The notes: generated by a model not told the origin, from the sequence alone. Counted from the first letter of the stretch, positions 28,113 through 38,560 are shown. The stretch: DNA of 64,000 nt from Phormidium sp. FACHB-1136 (GCF_014697375.1 NZ_JACJRS010000003.1:53868-117867); one strand, 5' to 3'. Numbers and translations: made by a program.

Positions 28113-28262
28113 GATAGGCCCAACCTGCGTTTAGCAAGCGCCACACCCTTAAGAGAGTGTAATCCCTTAGCGCCCTCTCGCTGCCATCCCTTTGACTGGC
28201 CTTGGGTTCAAGGCCACCACGCTTGAGAGAGAAGGGTTTCTGGCCTTGGGGCAGATCGCCCC

Positions 28263-29573
28263 CTAGCGTTCCATGGCGCTGAGATCCTTAGGCACGGCGG
28301 CGGTCAGCACCTCGCAGCCCGCTTCGGTGACCAGTACGTCGTCCTCAATGCGGATGCCGATGCCGCGCCAGCGATCTTCAATCTGGGGCTGGCCCTCGGC
28401 GGGCTCGTAGTGGGGGGAAATGTAAATCCCTGGCTCCACCGTCACCACGTTGCCGACCTCAAAGGGTTTCCAGGTTTTGTCGGGGTTGCGAAGAATGCCC
28501 GCATCGTGGACATCCAGCCCTAGAAAATGTCCGGTGCCGTGCATAAAGAAGGCTTTGTGCTTTTTCTCTTCGATCAGGGTGTCCACATCGCCCACCAGCA
28601 GACCCAGTTCCACCATACCCTCGGTGAGGGTGCGGGTGGCGGCGTCGTGGAATTCATTAAAGGGCGCACCGGGCTGCACAGCGGCGATGGCCTTGAGTTG
28701 GGCCTCTAGCACCAGTTCGTACAAAATCCGCTGCTCGGCGGTGAATTGCCCTCCCACGGGAAAGGTGCGGGTGATGTCGGCATTGTAGTAGTCGTAGGCG
28801 CAGCCCGCATCAATCAGCAGCAGGTCGCCCGCTTGCATTTGGCGGTTGTTCTCGATGTAGTGGAGGATGCAGGCATTTTCCCCAGAGGCCACGATGGAGG
28901 GATAGGCGGTGCCCATGGCCCCTTCGAGCCGAAAGATATGCTCCATTTCCGCCTGAATTTCGTACTCGTAGCGACCGGGGGCGGCAATGTCGCGAGCGTG
29001 GTTGTGGGCCTTGGCGGCGATGGCAATGGCCCGCCGCAGCCGTTCCAGTTCGGTGCTGTCCTTCACCCGCCGCAGGGTTTGCATCAGTAGTCCGGCATCC
29101 TCGATGGCGACTGGGCCAGTGCCCCGCTTGGGGTAGGTGGCCAAGAGGCGTTGCCAGTAACGCAGCATTCGGTCATTGAGGCGCTGGTCATGGCCGAAGT
29201 GGTAGTAAAGCCGATCCGCCTTTTCCAGATACTTGGGCAGGTGTTCGTCCAGTTCTGCAATAGGATAGACCTCGTCGGCCCCGTAGCGTTCCTTGGCCTG
29301 TTCGACACCGACCCGATAGCCCGACCAGATCTCCTTTTCTAAATCCTTGGGGCGCACAAACAGCACAAAGCGGTGCTCCTCATGGTGGGGAGCCAACACC
29401 GCCACGGCCCCCGGTTCGTTAAATCCGGTCAGGTAGTAGAAATTGCTGTCTTGGCGGAAGGGATGCTCCACATCATTGTGCATCACCGCTGTGGGGGCGC
29501 TGGCAAAGACAGCGGTGCCCCCGCCAATTAAATCCATCACGCGCTGGCGGCGTTGGGCGTAGAGATCAACCAT
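28263..29573 (-). CDS. pepP: Xaa-Pro aminopeptidase (aminopeptidase P)
   Basis: Metallopeptidase (M24B) that removes an N-terminal residue before proline. 436 residues: N-terminal creatinase-like domain, then the pita-bread fold with metal ligands Asp in LLIDAGCAYDYYNADITRTF (two Asp), His in HGTGHFLGLDVHD, and Glu in VTVEPGIY and the C-terminal IRIEDDVLVT. All five ligands are visible. Normal length for the family. Divergent from psaA, 637 bases away. Confidence 0.94.
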   Translation of the reverse strand: MVDLYAQRRQRVMDLIGGGTAVFASAPTAVMHNDVEHPFRQDSNFYYLTGFNEPGAVAVLAPHHEEHRFVLFVRPKDLEKEIWSGYRVGVEQAKERYGADEVYPIAELDEHLPKYLEKADRLYYHFGHDQRLNDRMLRYWQRLLATYPKRGTGPVAIEDAGLLMQTLRRVKDSTELERLRRAIAIAAKAHNHARDIAAPGRYEYEIQAEMEHIFRLEGAMGTAYPSIVASGENACILHYIENNRQMQAGDLLLIDAGCAYDYYNADITRTFPVGGQFTAEQRILYELVLEAQLKAIAAVQPGAPFNEFHDAATRTLTEGMVELGLLVGDVDTLIEEKKHKAFFMHGTGHFLGLDVHDAGILRNPDKTWKPFEVGNVVTVEPGIYISPHYEPAEGQPQIEDRWRGIGIRIEDDVLVTEAGCEVLTAAVPKDLSAMER

Positions 29574-30210
29574 GGGATGTCGGGTACTGGAGATATCGGG
29601 GACTGAAGCAGACCATTTCTAGGGTAGACCCAGACTACACCGACTGGGGAGGCGGCGTTGTGTCGATCACCACGCCCCTGCCAGCCCACGCCCGGTCAAG
29701 GGTTTAGGGCTTTGCGCCCGTGGCCTGAGTGATGATCAACCCAAGGCTATGGGGGGAAGGCGTAGGATTAGGCCACGGGGTTGGGGAACCCTAAAAAACT
29801 TTGGCCGCAAGAAATAAAACTCAACAAAATGATTGGTTTTTGTACGATCTAGCGTCATGGCTTAATTTCATTTCGACAGAGTTATTAACTTGTGAAAATT
29901 TCGCTTATCAAGATCGGCAATCATTCTGTAGTTTGTTACTTAATCTACCTCTAGTCCTGGTTTTAAGGCTGTTCTGGGCTTGCCCTGGGCGGTTTTAGGA
30001 TCCGGTAGAGACAGATCTGACGCAGTTCTCAGCCATCGTTGAGGGACTGTCCGACGGGTTCTCTGTTGGACTTTCCCGACCTTCGTATGGAAAAGGCTGC
30101 TCACCCCAACCGTGTATTGAAGCTTTCTATAGACCCACTTTTTAAACGTCTATATCTTAGGAAGCGCCTTATATCCGCTCTGTGTTTCGAGTAGTAGAGA
30201 GGAGAGTTCC
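29574..30210. other. Long regulatory spacer upstream of psaA
   Basis: 637 bases between divergent pepP and psaA. A perfect 9-bp inverted repeat CCGTGGCCT/AGGCCACGG lies at 29718-29726 and 29770-29778. From about 29790 to 29970 the DNA is AT-rich, and from 30110 to 30190 again, as expected for the light-regulated psaA promoter. I do not see a confident match to the HLR1 element. GAGAGGAGAG before the ATG is the ribosome site. No gene is supported inside. Confidence 0.55.
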
Positions 30211-32505
30211 ATGACCATAAGTCCCCCTGAACCGGGACAGAAAGTTAGGGTCGTGGTTGATAAGGATCCGGTAGCCACCTCGTTTGAGCGCTGGGCTAAG
30301 CCGGGACATTTCGACCGCACATTGGCCAAAGGCCCCAAAACCACCACCTGGATTTGGAACCTGCACGCCGATGCCCACGACTTTGACAGTCACACTAGCG
30401 ACCTTGAAGATATTTCGCGGAAGATCTTCAGTGCCCACTTCGGCCACCTCGCTGTCATCTTTATTTGGCTGAGTGGCATGTACTTCCACGGGGCCAAGTT
30501 TTCTAACTATGAAGCTTGGCTGACCAACCCCACCGGGATTAAGCCCAGCGCCCAGGTGGTGTGGCCCATCTTTGGCCAAGAAATTCTCAATGCCGATGTG
30601 GGCGGTGGCTTCCACGGCATTCAAATCACCTCTGGTCTGTTCCAGATGTGGCGGGCCAACGGCATTACCAACGGCTTTGAGCTGTACTGCACCGCCATCG
30701 GTGCCCTGGTGATGGCGGGCTTGATGCTGTTTGCGGGCTGGTTCCACTACCACAAGGCCGCTCCCAAGCTGGAGTGGTTCCAAAACGTGGAATCGATGAT
30801 GAACCACCACCTGGCGGGGCTGCTGGGCCTGGGCTGTTTGGGCTATGCGGGTCAGCAGATCCACGTTTCTCTGCCCATCAACGCCTGTCTCGATGCCATT
30901 GATGCCGGGAAGCCCCTGACCATCGGCGGTCGGGTCATCGACAGCGTGGCCAAGATTCCCCTCCCCCACGAGTGGATTCTCAACAAGAGCCTGATGACCG
31001 ACCTATACCCCAGCTTTGCCGAGGGTTTGAAGCCGTTCTTTACCCTCAACTGGGGCGTATATGCCGACTTCCTCACCTTTAAGGGTGGGCTGAACCCCCA
31101 AACGGGCGGGCTGTGGCTGTCGGATACGGCCCATCACCACCTGGCTCTGGCGGTGCTGTTCATCGTGGCTGGCCACTTCTATCGCACTAACTGGGGCATT
31201 GGCCACAGCTTTAAAGAGGTGCTAGAGGCCCACAAAGGCCCCTTCACCGGGGAAGGCCACAAGGGCATGTACGAGATCTTCACCACCTCCTGGCACTGCC
31301 AGTTGGCCTGGAACCTGGCCTGGGTAGGGTCTCTCTCCATCATCGTGGCCCACCACATGTACGCCATGCCCCCCTATCCGTACATCGCCACGGATTACGC
31401 CACCCAACTGTCGCTGTTTACCCACCACATGTGGATTGGCGGCTTCTTGATTGTGGGGGCGGGTGCCCACGCGGCCATCTTTATGGTGCGGGATTATGAC
31501 CCGGCGACCCACGTCAACAACCTGCTAGATCGGGTGTTGCGTCACCGGGATGCGATTATTTCCCACCTCAACTGGGTGTGTATTTTCCTGGGCTTCCACA
31601 GCTTTGGTCTGTACATCCACAACGACACCATGCGCGCCCTGGGTCGGCCCCAGGATATGTTCTCCGATACGGCGATTAACCTTCAGCCCGTGTTTGCCCA
31701 GTGGATCCAAGGCGTCCATGCGGCGGCGGCGGGCAACACCGCTCCCAACGCTTTGGCCGGGGTTAGCCCTGTGTTCAATGGCGATGTACTGGCGGTGGGC
31801 GGCAAGGTGGCCATGGCAGCACTTCCCCTGGGCACTGCCGACTTCATGGTTCACCACATCCATGCCTTCACCATCCACGTCACGGTTCTGATTCTGCTGA
31901 AGGGCGTGCTCTATGCCCGTAGCTCTCGCCTGGTGCCCGACAAAGGCGAACTGGGCTTCCGGTTCCCCTGCGATGGCCCCGGTCGGGGCGGCACCTGCCA
32001 GGTGTCCGGTTGGGATCACGTCTTCCTGGGCCTGTTCTGGATGTACAACTCCCTATCCATCGTGATTTTCCACTTTAGCTGGAAGATGCAGTCCGATGTG
32101 TGGGGCACGGTCTCCCCAGACGGCTCGGTGTCGCACATTACGGGCGGCAACTTTGCCAACAGCGCCATCACCATCAACGGTTGGCTGCGCGATTTCCTCT
32201 GGGCACAAGCCTCCCAGGTAATTGGCTCCTACGGTTCCTCCCTGTCGGCCTACGGCCTGATGTTCCTGGGTGCCCACTTTGTTTGGGCCTTCAGCCTGAT
32301 GTTCCTGTTCAGCGGTCGCGGCTACTGGCAAGAACTGATCGAGTCCATCGTCTGGGCGCACAACAAGCTGAAGGTGGCCCCCGCCATCCAGCCCCGTGCC
32401 CTCAGCATCACCCAAGGTCGGGCTGTGGGTGTGGCCCACTACCTCCTCGGAGGCATCGCCACCACCTGGGCCTTCTTCCTGGCTCGAATTATTGCGGTGG
32501 GCTAG
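30211..32505 (+). CDS. psaA: Photosystem I P700 apoprotein A1
   Basis: Core subunit that binds P700, the electron carriers and many chlorophylls in the thylakoid membrane. 764 residues with eleven membrane segments. Begins [17 protein letters not shown] as in other cyanobacteria. The Fx iron-sulphur motif [12 protein letters not shown] is near 584-596 with both Cys ligands. The protein is longer than the usual about 751-755; the extra residues lie in a loop near 222-240 ([17 protein letters not shown]) after QIHVSLPIN. It is followed by psaB after 342 bases, a spacing enlarged by a hairpin repeat. Confidence 0.97.
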   Translation: MTISPPEPGQKVRVVVDKDPVATSFERWAKPGHFDRTLAKGPKTTTWIWNLHADAHDFDSHTSDLEDISRKIFSAHFGHLAVIFIWLSGMYFHGAKFSNYEAWLTNPTGIKPSAQVVWPIFGQEILNADVGGGFHGIQITSGLFQMWRANGITNGFELYCTAIGALVMAGLMLFAGWFHYHKAAPKLEWFQNVESMMNHHLAGLLGLGCLGYAGQQIHVSLPINACLDAIDAGKPLTIGGRVIDSVAKIPLPHEWILNKSLMTDLYPSFAEGLKPFFTLNWGVYADFLTFKGGLNPQTGGLWLSDTAHHHLALAVLFIVAGHFYRTNWGIGHSFKEVLEAHKGPFTGEGHKGMYEIFTTSWHCQLAWNLAWVGSLSIIVAHHMYAMPPYPYIATDYATQLSLFTHHMWIGGFLIVGAGAHAAIFMVRDYDPATHVNNLLDRVLRHRDAIISHLNWVCIFLGFHSFGLYIHNDTMRALGRPQDMFSDTAINLQPVFAQWIQGVHAAAAGNTAPNALAGVSPVFNGDVLAVGGKVAMAALPLGTADFMVHHIHAFTIHVTVLILLKGVLYARSSRLVPDKGELGFRFPCDGPGRGGTCQVSGWDHVFLGLFWMYNSLSIVIFHFSWKMQSDVWGTVSPDGSVSHITGGNFANSAITINGWLRDFLWAQASQVIGSYGSSLSAYGLMFLGAHFVWAFSLMFLFSGRGYWQELIESIVWAHNKLKVAPAIQPRALSITQGRAVGVAHYLLGGIATTWAFFLARIIAVG

Positions 32506-32600
32506 CGAGACTGTCCGGTTCAGGGAACGGCCCTCACCCTAGTCCTTATCCAAAGGCTGATGTCTGTATAGAGCGTTTGTCGTTCATCAAACCCTGGGAG

Positions 32601-32708
32601 GATCCCCCTAAATCCCCCTTAGAAAGGGGGACTTTGACTCCGAGATTCCCTTAAATAAGGAAGACTTTGATTCCAAAACCCCCCTTCCCAAGGGGGGCAG
32701 GGGGGACC
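32601..32708. repeat. CCCCCTAAATCCCCC-type hairpin repeat between psaA and psaB
   Basis: Three hairpins in a row: CCCCCTT-AGA-AAGGGGG inside 32612-32630, a weaker TTCCCTT/AAGGAAG one at 32646-32664 and CCCCCCTT-CCC-AAGGGGGG near 32679-32697. The words GGGACTTTGA and AAGACTTTGA follow the first two. This is a repeat family common in cyanobacterial spacers; a second copy lies at 38409-38479. Here it separates two genes usually transcribed together. Confidence 0.9.
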
Positions 32709-32847
32709 CCTCCAAACCTCTGTATCAGCAGATGCCTAAAGAAGAGGGCACAGGTGAGGGCCAAACCCAAGGCCAAACCCGTCTCCACCCCCGCATTTCA
32801 GCGAATTACGGTTTCTGTCCATTTGTACATCAAACCTGATTTGATTC

Positions 32848-35076
32848 ATGGCAACTAAATTCCCTAAATTTAGCCAGGACTTGGCAGCCGATCCGACCAC
32901 ACGGCGGATCTGGTACGGGATTGCCACCGCCCACGACTTTGAAAGCCACGATGGCATGACCGAGGAGAATCTTTACCAAAAGATCTTCGCCTCCCACTTT
33001 GGCCACCTGGCAATCATCTTTTTGTGGACATCGGGCAACCTGTTCCATGTCGCCTGGCAAGGCAACTTTGAACAATGGGTGAAAGACCCCCTCGGCGTGA
33101 AGCCCATCGCCCACGCGATTTGGGATCCGCAATTTGGTCAACCGGCGGTGGATGCCTTCACCCAAGCCGGGGCCAGCTATCCGGTTAACATTTCCTTCTC
33201 CGGGGTCTACCACTGGTGGTACACCATCGGTATGCGTACCAACGGCGACCTCTACAGCGGGGCCATGTTCCTGCTGGTGCTGGCGGCGGTGATGCTGTTC
33301 GCAGGCTGGCTACACCTTCAACCCAAGTATCGGCCCAGCTTGGCCTGGTTCAAAAATGCGGAATCCCGCCTGAACCACCACCTGGCCGGACTGTTTGGGG
33401 TCAGCTCCCTGGCCTGGGCGGGCCACCTCATCCACGTCGCCATCCCCGAAGCGCGGGGGCAGCATGTGGGCTGGGATAACTTCCTCTCTGTGAAGCCCCA
33501 CCCGGCAGGTCTCGCGCCCTTCTTCACCGGGCAGTGGGGAGTCTATGCCCAGAACCCCGATACCCCTGGCCACATCTTTGGTACGGCAACGGGTTCTGGC
33601 GATGCCATTCTCACCTTTTTGGGTGGGTTCCATCCCCAAACCGAGGCCCTGTGGCTGACGGATATTGCCCACCACCACCTAGCCATTGCGGTGCTGTTCA
33701 TCGTCGCAGGCCACATGTACCGGACGAACTTCGGTATTGGCCACGACATGAAGACCATCATGGAAGCCCACAATCCCCCGCCGGGAACTCCCTTTGGCGG
33801 CATGATTGGGGCGGGCCACAAGGGCATGTACGACACCTACAACAACTCCCTGCACTTCCAGCTCGGCTGGCACCTGGCCTGCTTGGGGGTGGTCACCTCC
33901 CTGGTGGCGCAGCACATGTACTCACTGCCCTCCTACGCCTTCATCGCCAAGGACTACACCACCCAGGCCGCCCTCTATACCCATCACCAGTACATCGCTG
34001 GGTTCTTGATGGTGGGGGCCTTTGCCCACGGGGCCATCTTCCTGGTGCGGGATTACGATCCTAAGGCCAACGAAAACAACGTGCTGGCTCGAATGCTGGA
34101 GCACAAGGAAGCGCTGATTTCCCACCTGAGCTGGGTGTCGCTGTTCCTGGGCTTCCACACCCTAGGGCTGTACGTCCACAACGATGTGGTGGTTGCCTTT
34201 GGCACCCCCGAAAAGCAAATCCTGGTGGAACCTGTCTTCGCCCAGTGGGTGCAAGCCTCCTCCGGCAAACTGCTCTACGGGTTCAACACCCTGTTGTCTA
34301 ACCCCGACAGCATCGCCACCACCGCTTGGCCCAACTTCGGCAACGTGTGGCTACCGGGCTGGATGGATGCCATCAACAGCGGCACCAACTCCCTGTTCCT
34401 CAACATTGGCCCTGGCGACTTCCTGGTGCACCACGCCATTGCCCTCGGTCTGCACACCACCACCCTGATTCTGGTCAAGGGTGCCCTGGATGCCCGTGGC
34501 TCCAAGCTGATGCCCGACAAGAAGGACTTCGGCTACAGCTTCCCCTGCGACGGCCCTGGCCGGGGCGGCACCTGCGACATCTCCGCCTGGGATTCCTTCT
34601 ATCTGGCGATGTTCTGGATGCTGAACACCATCGGCTGGACCACCTTCTACTGGCACTGGAAGCATCTCACCTTCTGGAGCGGCAACGTCGCCCAGTTCAA
34701 TGAAAACTCCACCTACCTGATGGGCTGGTTCCGCGATTACCTGTGGCTGAATAGCTCGCAGTTGATCAACGGCTACAACCCCTACGGCATGAACAACCTC
34801 GCCGTCTGGGCCTGGATGTTCCTGTTCGGCCACCTGATCTGGGCGACGGGCTTCATGTTCCTGATCTCCTGGCGGGGCTACTGGCAGGAGTTGATCGAAA
34901 CTATCGTGTGGGCGCACGAGCGCACTCCCCTGGCGAACCTGGTTCGCTGGAAGGACAAGCCCGTGGCCCTGTCCATCGTGCAGGCTCGCGTGGTTGGTCT
35001 AGCGCACTTCACCGTGGGCTACATCGTCACCTACGCCGCCTTCCTGATCGCCTCCACCTCCAGCCGCTTCGGCTAA
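32848..35076 (+). CDS. psaB: Photosystem I P700 apoprotein A2
   Basis: Partner of PsaA in the photosystem I heart. 742 residues, normal length. N-terminus [22 protein letters not shown] is typical. Fx motif [12 protein letters not shown] is near 564-576. It also has the stretch [14 protein letters not shown] in an external loop, present in several cyanobacteria. Its stop at 35076 is followed by GGTGGGCA hairpins and a terminator-like stem at 35410-35443. No strong ribosome site; the start follows from the conserved N-terminus. Confidence 0.97.
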   Translation: MATKFPKFSQDLAADPTTRRIWYGIATAHDFESHDGMTEENLYQKIFASHFGHLAIIFLWTSGNLFHVAWQGNFEQWVKDPLGVKPIAHAIWDPQFGQPAVDAFTQAGASYPVNISFSGVYHWWYTIGMRTNGDLYSGAMFLLVLAAVMLFAGWLHLQPKYRPSLAWFKNAESRLNHHLAGLFGVSSLAWAGHLIHVAIPEARGQHVGWDNFLSVKPHPAGLAPFFTGQWGVYAQNPDTPGHIFGTATGSGDAILTFLGGFHPQTEALWLTDIAHHHLAIAVLFIVAGHMYRTNFGIGHDMKTIMEAHNPPPGTPFGGMIGAGHKGMYDTYNNSLHFQLGWHLACLGVVTSLVAQHMYSLPSYAFIAKDYTTQAALYTHHQYIAGFLMVGAFAHGAIFLVRDYDPKANENNVLARMLEHKEALISHLSWVSLFLGFHTLGLYVHNDVVVAFGTPEKQILVEPVFAQWVQASSGKLLYGFNTLLSNPDSIATTAWPNFGNVWLPGWMDAINSGTNSLFLNIGPGDFLVHHAIALGLHTTTLILVKGALDARGSKLMPDKKDFGYSFPCDGPGRGGTCDISAWDSFYLAMFWMLNTIGWTTFYWHWKHLTFWSGNVAQFNENSTYLMGWFRDYLWLNSSQLINGYNPYGMNNLAVWAWMFLFGHLIWATGFMFLISWRGYWQELIETIVWAHERTPLANLVRWKDKPVALSIVQARVVGLAHFTVGYIVTYAAFLIASTSSRFG

Positions 35077-35089
35077 CCGATGCTCCCCC

Positions 35090-35310
35090 GTAAGGTGGGC
35101 ACCGCTCACCTTACTTCCCCGTAGGGTGGGCATTGCCCACCTTACCCCCCACGGTTGAGGTAAGTTTCTTCACCCAGAGCCGCTCACCCCCACCGTGGGG
35201 ACATCCTTAATTAACCAGAACATTGTTGATAAGAACTGGTTTGCACTCCAGTGCTGCCGTAAAAATTCTGGTTTACAAGTTTTCTTGATGGTGGGCAGTA
35301 CCCACCCTAC
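35090..35310. repeat. Three GTAGGGTGGGCA-type hairpin repeats downstream of psaB
   Basis: Copies at 35090-35114 (GTAAGGTG...CACCTTAC), 35121-35145 (GTAGGGTGGGCA/TTGCCCACCTTAC) and 35290-35310 (GGTGGGCAGTACCCACCCTAC). Each folds as a near-perfect stem. This is another widespread cyanobacterial repeat. The first two lie just behind the psaB stop and may mark or stabilise the mRNA 3' end. Confidence 0.85.
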
Positions 35311-35409
35311 ATAGCTACGCAGCTTACAAATATTTCTGGTGCTATGCGGCATCTCTACATCGCCCCAGCACCGATACAGCTTGAGACGGATGGAGACTCT
35401 CCGCTCAAG

Positions 35410-35453
35410 AGTCCTGGTTCTTCGGGGTAGTTGAGCCAGGACTTTTATTGTTT
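35410..35453 (+). terminator. Terminator-like hairpin, probably end of psaAB transcript
   Basis: AGTCCTGG (35410-35417) pairs with CCAGGACT (35436-35443), loop 18 bases, followed by TTTATTGTTT. It lies about 330 bases after psaB on the plus strand. The loop is long for a classical terminator, so the end of a small RNA is an alternative. Confidence 0.55.
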
Positions 35454-35602
35454 AAAAACCTAGGCTGTTTTCGGCTGAGTCCTTTCCACAATCATGGCCT
35501 AACCTCAGTTCGGGATAAGCCAAACACCTCAATCTTGAGAAACCTACTGCCAGCTTGTACTTTAGCCCTTAACGGGTGACAACATGGCTAGGGCGCGGCA
35601 CG

Positions 35603-36509
35603 GTACAGGGACAAAACTTGGGGTGATTGGCTGAAAGCCTTCTGTGTGGAGGGGGTGACAGACTGAGGAATAGGGAGGTGAGCTAGGAATGATTACAACC
35701 TTAGCGAGACCCTCCCCATGACTCAGATGAACCGACTTCAAGCGGCCCTACGCATCCATCTGCCGTGGCATGGTGCCCGACTGACCTTTCTCGCCCTGTT
35801 TCTGGTGGCCCTCTTCCGAGTTGACACGGTGAACTTGGATTAACGGTCGTCGGTGTTGGCCAACCGGGCGAAGCCGGAGTCGAACTACAAACGTCTGACG
35901 CGGTTTTTGCGGGAGTTTCCGGTGGATTTCGACGATATTGACCGGGCGATAGTGAGTTGGAGCCCGATTCCTCAACCCTGGACGTTAAGCCTCGACCGCA
36001 CGAATGGGTCGTTTGGTTCCGTTCATTTCAACATCCTGATGCTGGGGATTGTCCATGAAGGGGTGGCCTTCCCGTTATTCTGGACGATGCTGGACAAGCG
36101 GGGCAACAGCAACAGTAATAAGCGTGTTGACTTACTGGAACGCTTTGAGCGGGTGTTCCCGAACGCCAAGGTGCGGTGTTTGACGGGCGACCGAGAGTTT
36201 GTCGGCAAGGACGGGTGCATCGAGACCTTGTTTTCGGCCCTCAAAACCCGAGGGTTCAACCTCGAATCGACTCACCTCTGCCATGCCGAGCGCCTCAGTA
36301 AACTCGTTGCCCTCCTCGCCTTGGGCTTCTGTTGGGCCATGCGCAGCGGACTCTGGCACCATCAGCACCAACCGATTGCCATCAAAGCCCATGGCCGCAG
36401 GGCCAAGAGTCTCTTCCGCTGCGGTTGTGATTTTCTCCGGCGTACCTGTTGCGATCTGGCCTTACACTCTGACGAGTTCGACCAAGTGCTTCAACTTTTG
36501 TCCCCGTAC
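35603..36509 (+). mobile_element. Decayed IS4-family insertion element
   Basis: GTACAGGGACAAAACTTG at 35603-35620 and the complement CAACTTTTGTCCCCGTAC at 36492-36509 form an 18-base terminal inverted repeat with two mismatches, bracketing a damaged IS4-type transposase gene. The element is about 907 bases, shorter than an intact IS4 element because of an internal deletion. I could not see a clear target duplication. It cannot move by itself but could still be moved in trans. Confidence 0.75.
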
Positions 36510-36512
36510 TGA
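35718..36512 (+). pseudogene. IS4-family transposase, broken by stop codon and deletion
   Basis: From ATG 35718 the frame encodes the normal N-terminus (MTQMNRLQAALRIHLPWHG), meets TAA at 35841-35843, and goes on in the same frame to 36512. Acidic residues of the catalytic triad are visible: TLSLDRTN, LTGDREFVG and IETLFSALKTRG. The second and third acidic motifs stand only about 8 residues apart, whereas in the family roughly 100 residues lie between them; thus an in-frame deletion removed the insertion domain. The C-terminal part (GFNLESTHLCHAERL) is normal. Two independent lesions show that it is dead. Confidence 0.88.
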
Positions 36513-36596
36513 GTGAACGGCTTTGAAATAGCCCAAATTTGCCCCTGTTACACCGAAAGTTTGTTCGTTTCAGCGACCTCTCCCCCAACGTCTGGA

Positions 36597-36740
36597 TGCG
36601 CCCTATACAGGGATGTGATTAACTTAGAGCGCTGGGGGAATGGTGATGTGGAAGTAGGGTTAGAAACCCTGGAAGAACTGCCCTATGTCAAGCCTTTGAA
36701 CAGCATATGGATAATGGCGGAGGCACTGCCTAGGTCGTGA
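36597..36740 (+). pseudogene. Remnant resembling the C-terminal part of a DUF5655 protein
   Basis: The frame here reads LYRDVINLERWGNGDVEVGL followed by ETLEELPYV, which resembles the end of the DUF5655 domain often fused to restriction-like or transport-associated proteins. Upstream part is missing, with the dead IS4 element ending 90 bases earlier; probably the gene was lost around the insertion. Family assignment is from memory of the motif, so it is tentative. 36741-36890 has another short open piece (ERWVITEVLQTAAAHLLQAL) that I cannot place. Confidence 0.45.
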
Positions 36741-36890
36741 CAGCCACGGAGCGGTGGGTCATCACCGAAGTTTTGCAAACCGCCGCCGCCCACCTGCTGC
36801 AAGCGTTGTAGGATTCGGTGTGGGCGCTGAGCATCCCTAATTAAAATCCCTAATGGAGTCAGGCCAATTTAGACATGGGAGGGGCGTACC

Positions 36891-37319
36891 ATGGCACCGC
36901 ATACTTCTGAGCCTTCTGTTGAACCCGCGTTCACTCTGGCTGTTCTGGATGGTATCTTTGCGATTCATCGATTGCCACCCACCGCCGAGATTCCCGCTGA
37001 AATCCTGCATCAATCGGTATTTAGCGTGATGCGCACGCCCCAGGAGTTGTCGCTACTGGTGCCAGAAGAGGTGCCTGTCGTTGCGGATAAAACCGAACCG
37101 GGCTGGCGGGGGCTGGTGGTTGAGGGCACCCTCGATTTTGGACTAACAGGGGTTTTGGCGGCGATTTCCCAGGTGCTGGCCGCTGCCAAAATTAGTATCT
37201 TTGCCCTATCTACCTACGACACAGATTATATTTTTGTGAAAGCCGACAAGCTGGACTCTGCCTGGGAAGCCTTGCGTCAGGCGGGCTATGGCCTGCGCAA
37301 TGGGGCCGAATGGGCCTAG
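36891..37319 (+). CDS. ACT-domain protein
   Basis: 142 residues. The second half (WRGLVVEGTLDFGLTGVLAA, then ISIFALSTYDTDYIFVKADKLDSA) is a clear ACT ligand-binding fold of the ACT_7 type, found in small stand-alone proteins related to amino-acid sensing. The first half is a second, diverged ACT-like unit. Its effector is unknown. It is followed by pyrC after 21 bases on the same strand, so the two are probably one operon. Confidence 0.85.
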   Translation: MAPHTSEPSVEPAFTLAVLDGIFAIHRLPPTAEIPAEILHQSVFSVMRTPQELSLLVPEEVPVVADKTEPGWRGLVVEGTLDFGLTGVLAAISQVLAAAKISIFALSTYDTDYIFVKADKLDSAWEALRQAGYGLRNGAEWA

Positions 37320-37340
37320 GCAACCGGATATGATGGGGAC

Positions 37341-38399
37341 ATGGAAACACTCACCCTGACTCGACCCGACGACTGGCACCTGCACCTCCGCGATGGGGAT
37401 GCCTTGAAGGCGGTGCTGCCCTACACGGCGAGACAATTTGCCCGTGCCATTGTGATGCCGAACCTGAAGCCCCCGGTGCGAACGGTGGCCGAGGCGGAGG
37501 CCTATCGGGATCGGATTCTGGCGGCGTTGCCTGCGGGGCAGATGTTTGAGCCGTTGATGACCCTTTACTTAACGGACAACACCCCCCCGGAGGAAATGTT
37601 TGCGGCCAAGGCGGCTCAGTTCGTAAAGGCGGTGAAGTATTACCCTGCCGGGGCGACAACCAACTCCGATTCTGGGGTGACGGATATTCGTCAGTGCGAT
37701 GGGGTGTTTGCCGCCATGGAGGAGGCCGACCTACCCCTGTTGCTGCATGGGGAAGTGACCCACGCGGCGGTGGACATTTTTGATCGCGAAAAGGTGTTCA
37801 TCGAAACCCATCTGATGCCCCTGCGACAGCGCTTTCCCAAGCTGCGGATTGTGTTAGAGCACATCACCACCACCGAAGCTGTGGACTACGTGCTAGAGAC
37901 CGACCGCATTGCTGCCACCCTTACGCCCCAGCATCTTTTATATAGCCGCATGGCCCTGTTTCAGGGGGGGCTGCGGCCCCATTATTACTGCTTGCCCATT
38001 TTGAAGCGGGAAACCCACCGCCAAGCCCTGGTGAAAGCGGCCATCTCCGGCAATCCTAAATTTTTCCTGGGTACCGACAGTGCCCCCCACCCTCGCCACA
38101 GCAAGGAAAGCGACTGTGGTTGTGCGGGTTGCTTTTCGGCGCTCCATGCCCTAGAACTCTATGCCGAAGCCTTTGAATCGGCGGGTGCCCTGGATAAGCT
38201 GGAAGCCTTCGCCAGTTTCTACGGCCCCGATTTCTACCACCTGCCCCGCAATACCGACGCCATCACCCTCACCAAAACCCCCTGGCGCATCCCCGACGAG
38301 TTGCCCTTTGGAGAATCGGGCCTAGTGCCCCTACGGGCCGGGGAAGAACTGACCTGGAAGATTGCCTCAGCAGATCACAAACCTGCTCTTTTGTCGTGA
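37341..38399 (+). CDS. pyrC: Dihydroorotase (type II)
   Basis: Third step of pyrimidine synthesis: ring closure of carbamoyl aspartate to dihydroorotate. 352 residues, the length of the E. coli-like class. Zinc ligands HLHLRD at 13-18; the carbamylated Lys is in [15 protein letters not shown] near 100; LHGEVT and [10 protein letters not shown] give the next His residues; GTDSAPH supplies the catalytic Asp. All are present. Follows an ACT-domain gene closely and ends before a cyanobacterial hairpin repeat. Confidence 0.96.
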   Translation: METLTLTRPDDWHLHLRDGDALKAVLPYTARQFARAIVMPNLKPPVRTVAEAEAYRDRILAALPAGQMFEPLMTLYLTDNTPPEEMFAAKAAQFVKAVKYYPAGATTNSDSGVTDIRQCDGVFAAMEEADLPLLLHGEVTHAAVDIFDREKVFIETHLMPLRQRFPKLRIVLEHITTTEAVDYVLETDRIAATLTPQHLLYSRMALFQGGLRPHYYCLPILKRETHRQALVKAAISGNPKFFLGTDSAPHPRHSKESDCGCAGCFSALHALELYAEAFESAGALDKLEAFASFYGPDFYHLPRNTDAITLTKTPWRIPDELPFGESGLVPLRAGEELTWKIASADHKPALLS

Positions 38400-38408
38400 G
38401 CCAGCCCT

Positions 38409-38479
38409 CCCCTAAATCCCCTTGAAAAGGGGGACTTTGAATCTGGTTCCCCCCTTTTTAAGGGGGGCTAGGGGGGATC
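38409..38479. repeat. CCCCTAAATCCCC-type hairpin repeat downstream of pyrC
   Basis: CCCCTAAATCCCCTT-GAA-AAGGGGGACTTTGA followed by CCCCCCTT-TTT-AAGGGGGG and CTAGGGGGGATC. Two strong stems of the same family as 32601-32708. It starts ten bases after the pyrC stop. Confidence 0.9.
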
Positions 38480-38560
38480 GATCCCCTATATCGTCTACGT
38501 CAAGGACTAAGGACTCATGTGTACACCGTAGCCCAGGGGGAGAGGGGCTGGGGGTGAGGG

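Noticed and set aside
29801..29998. Short plus-strand frame upstream of psaA
   Set aside because: AT-rich promoter DNA, no ribosome site, product without likeness to any family.
30169..30969. Minus-strand open frame opposite psaA
   Set aside because: Shadow of a strongly biased gene; no ribosome site and no recognisable domain.
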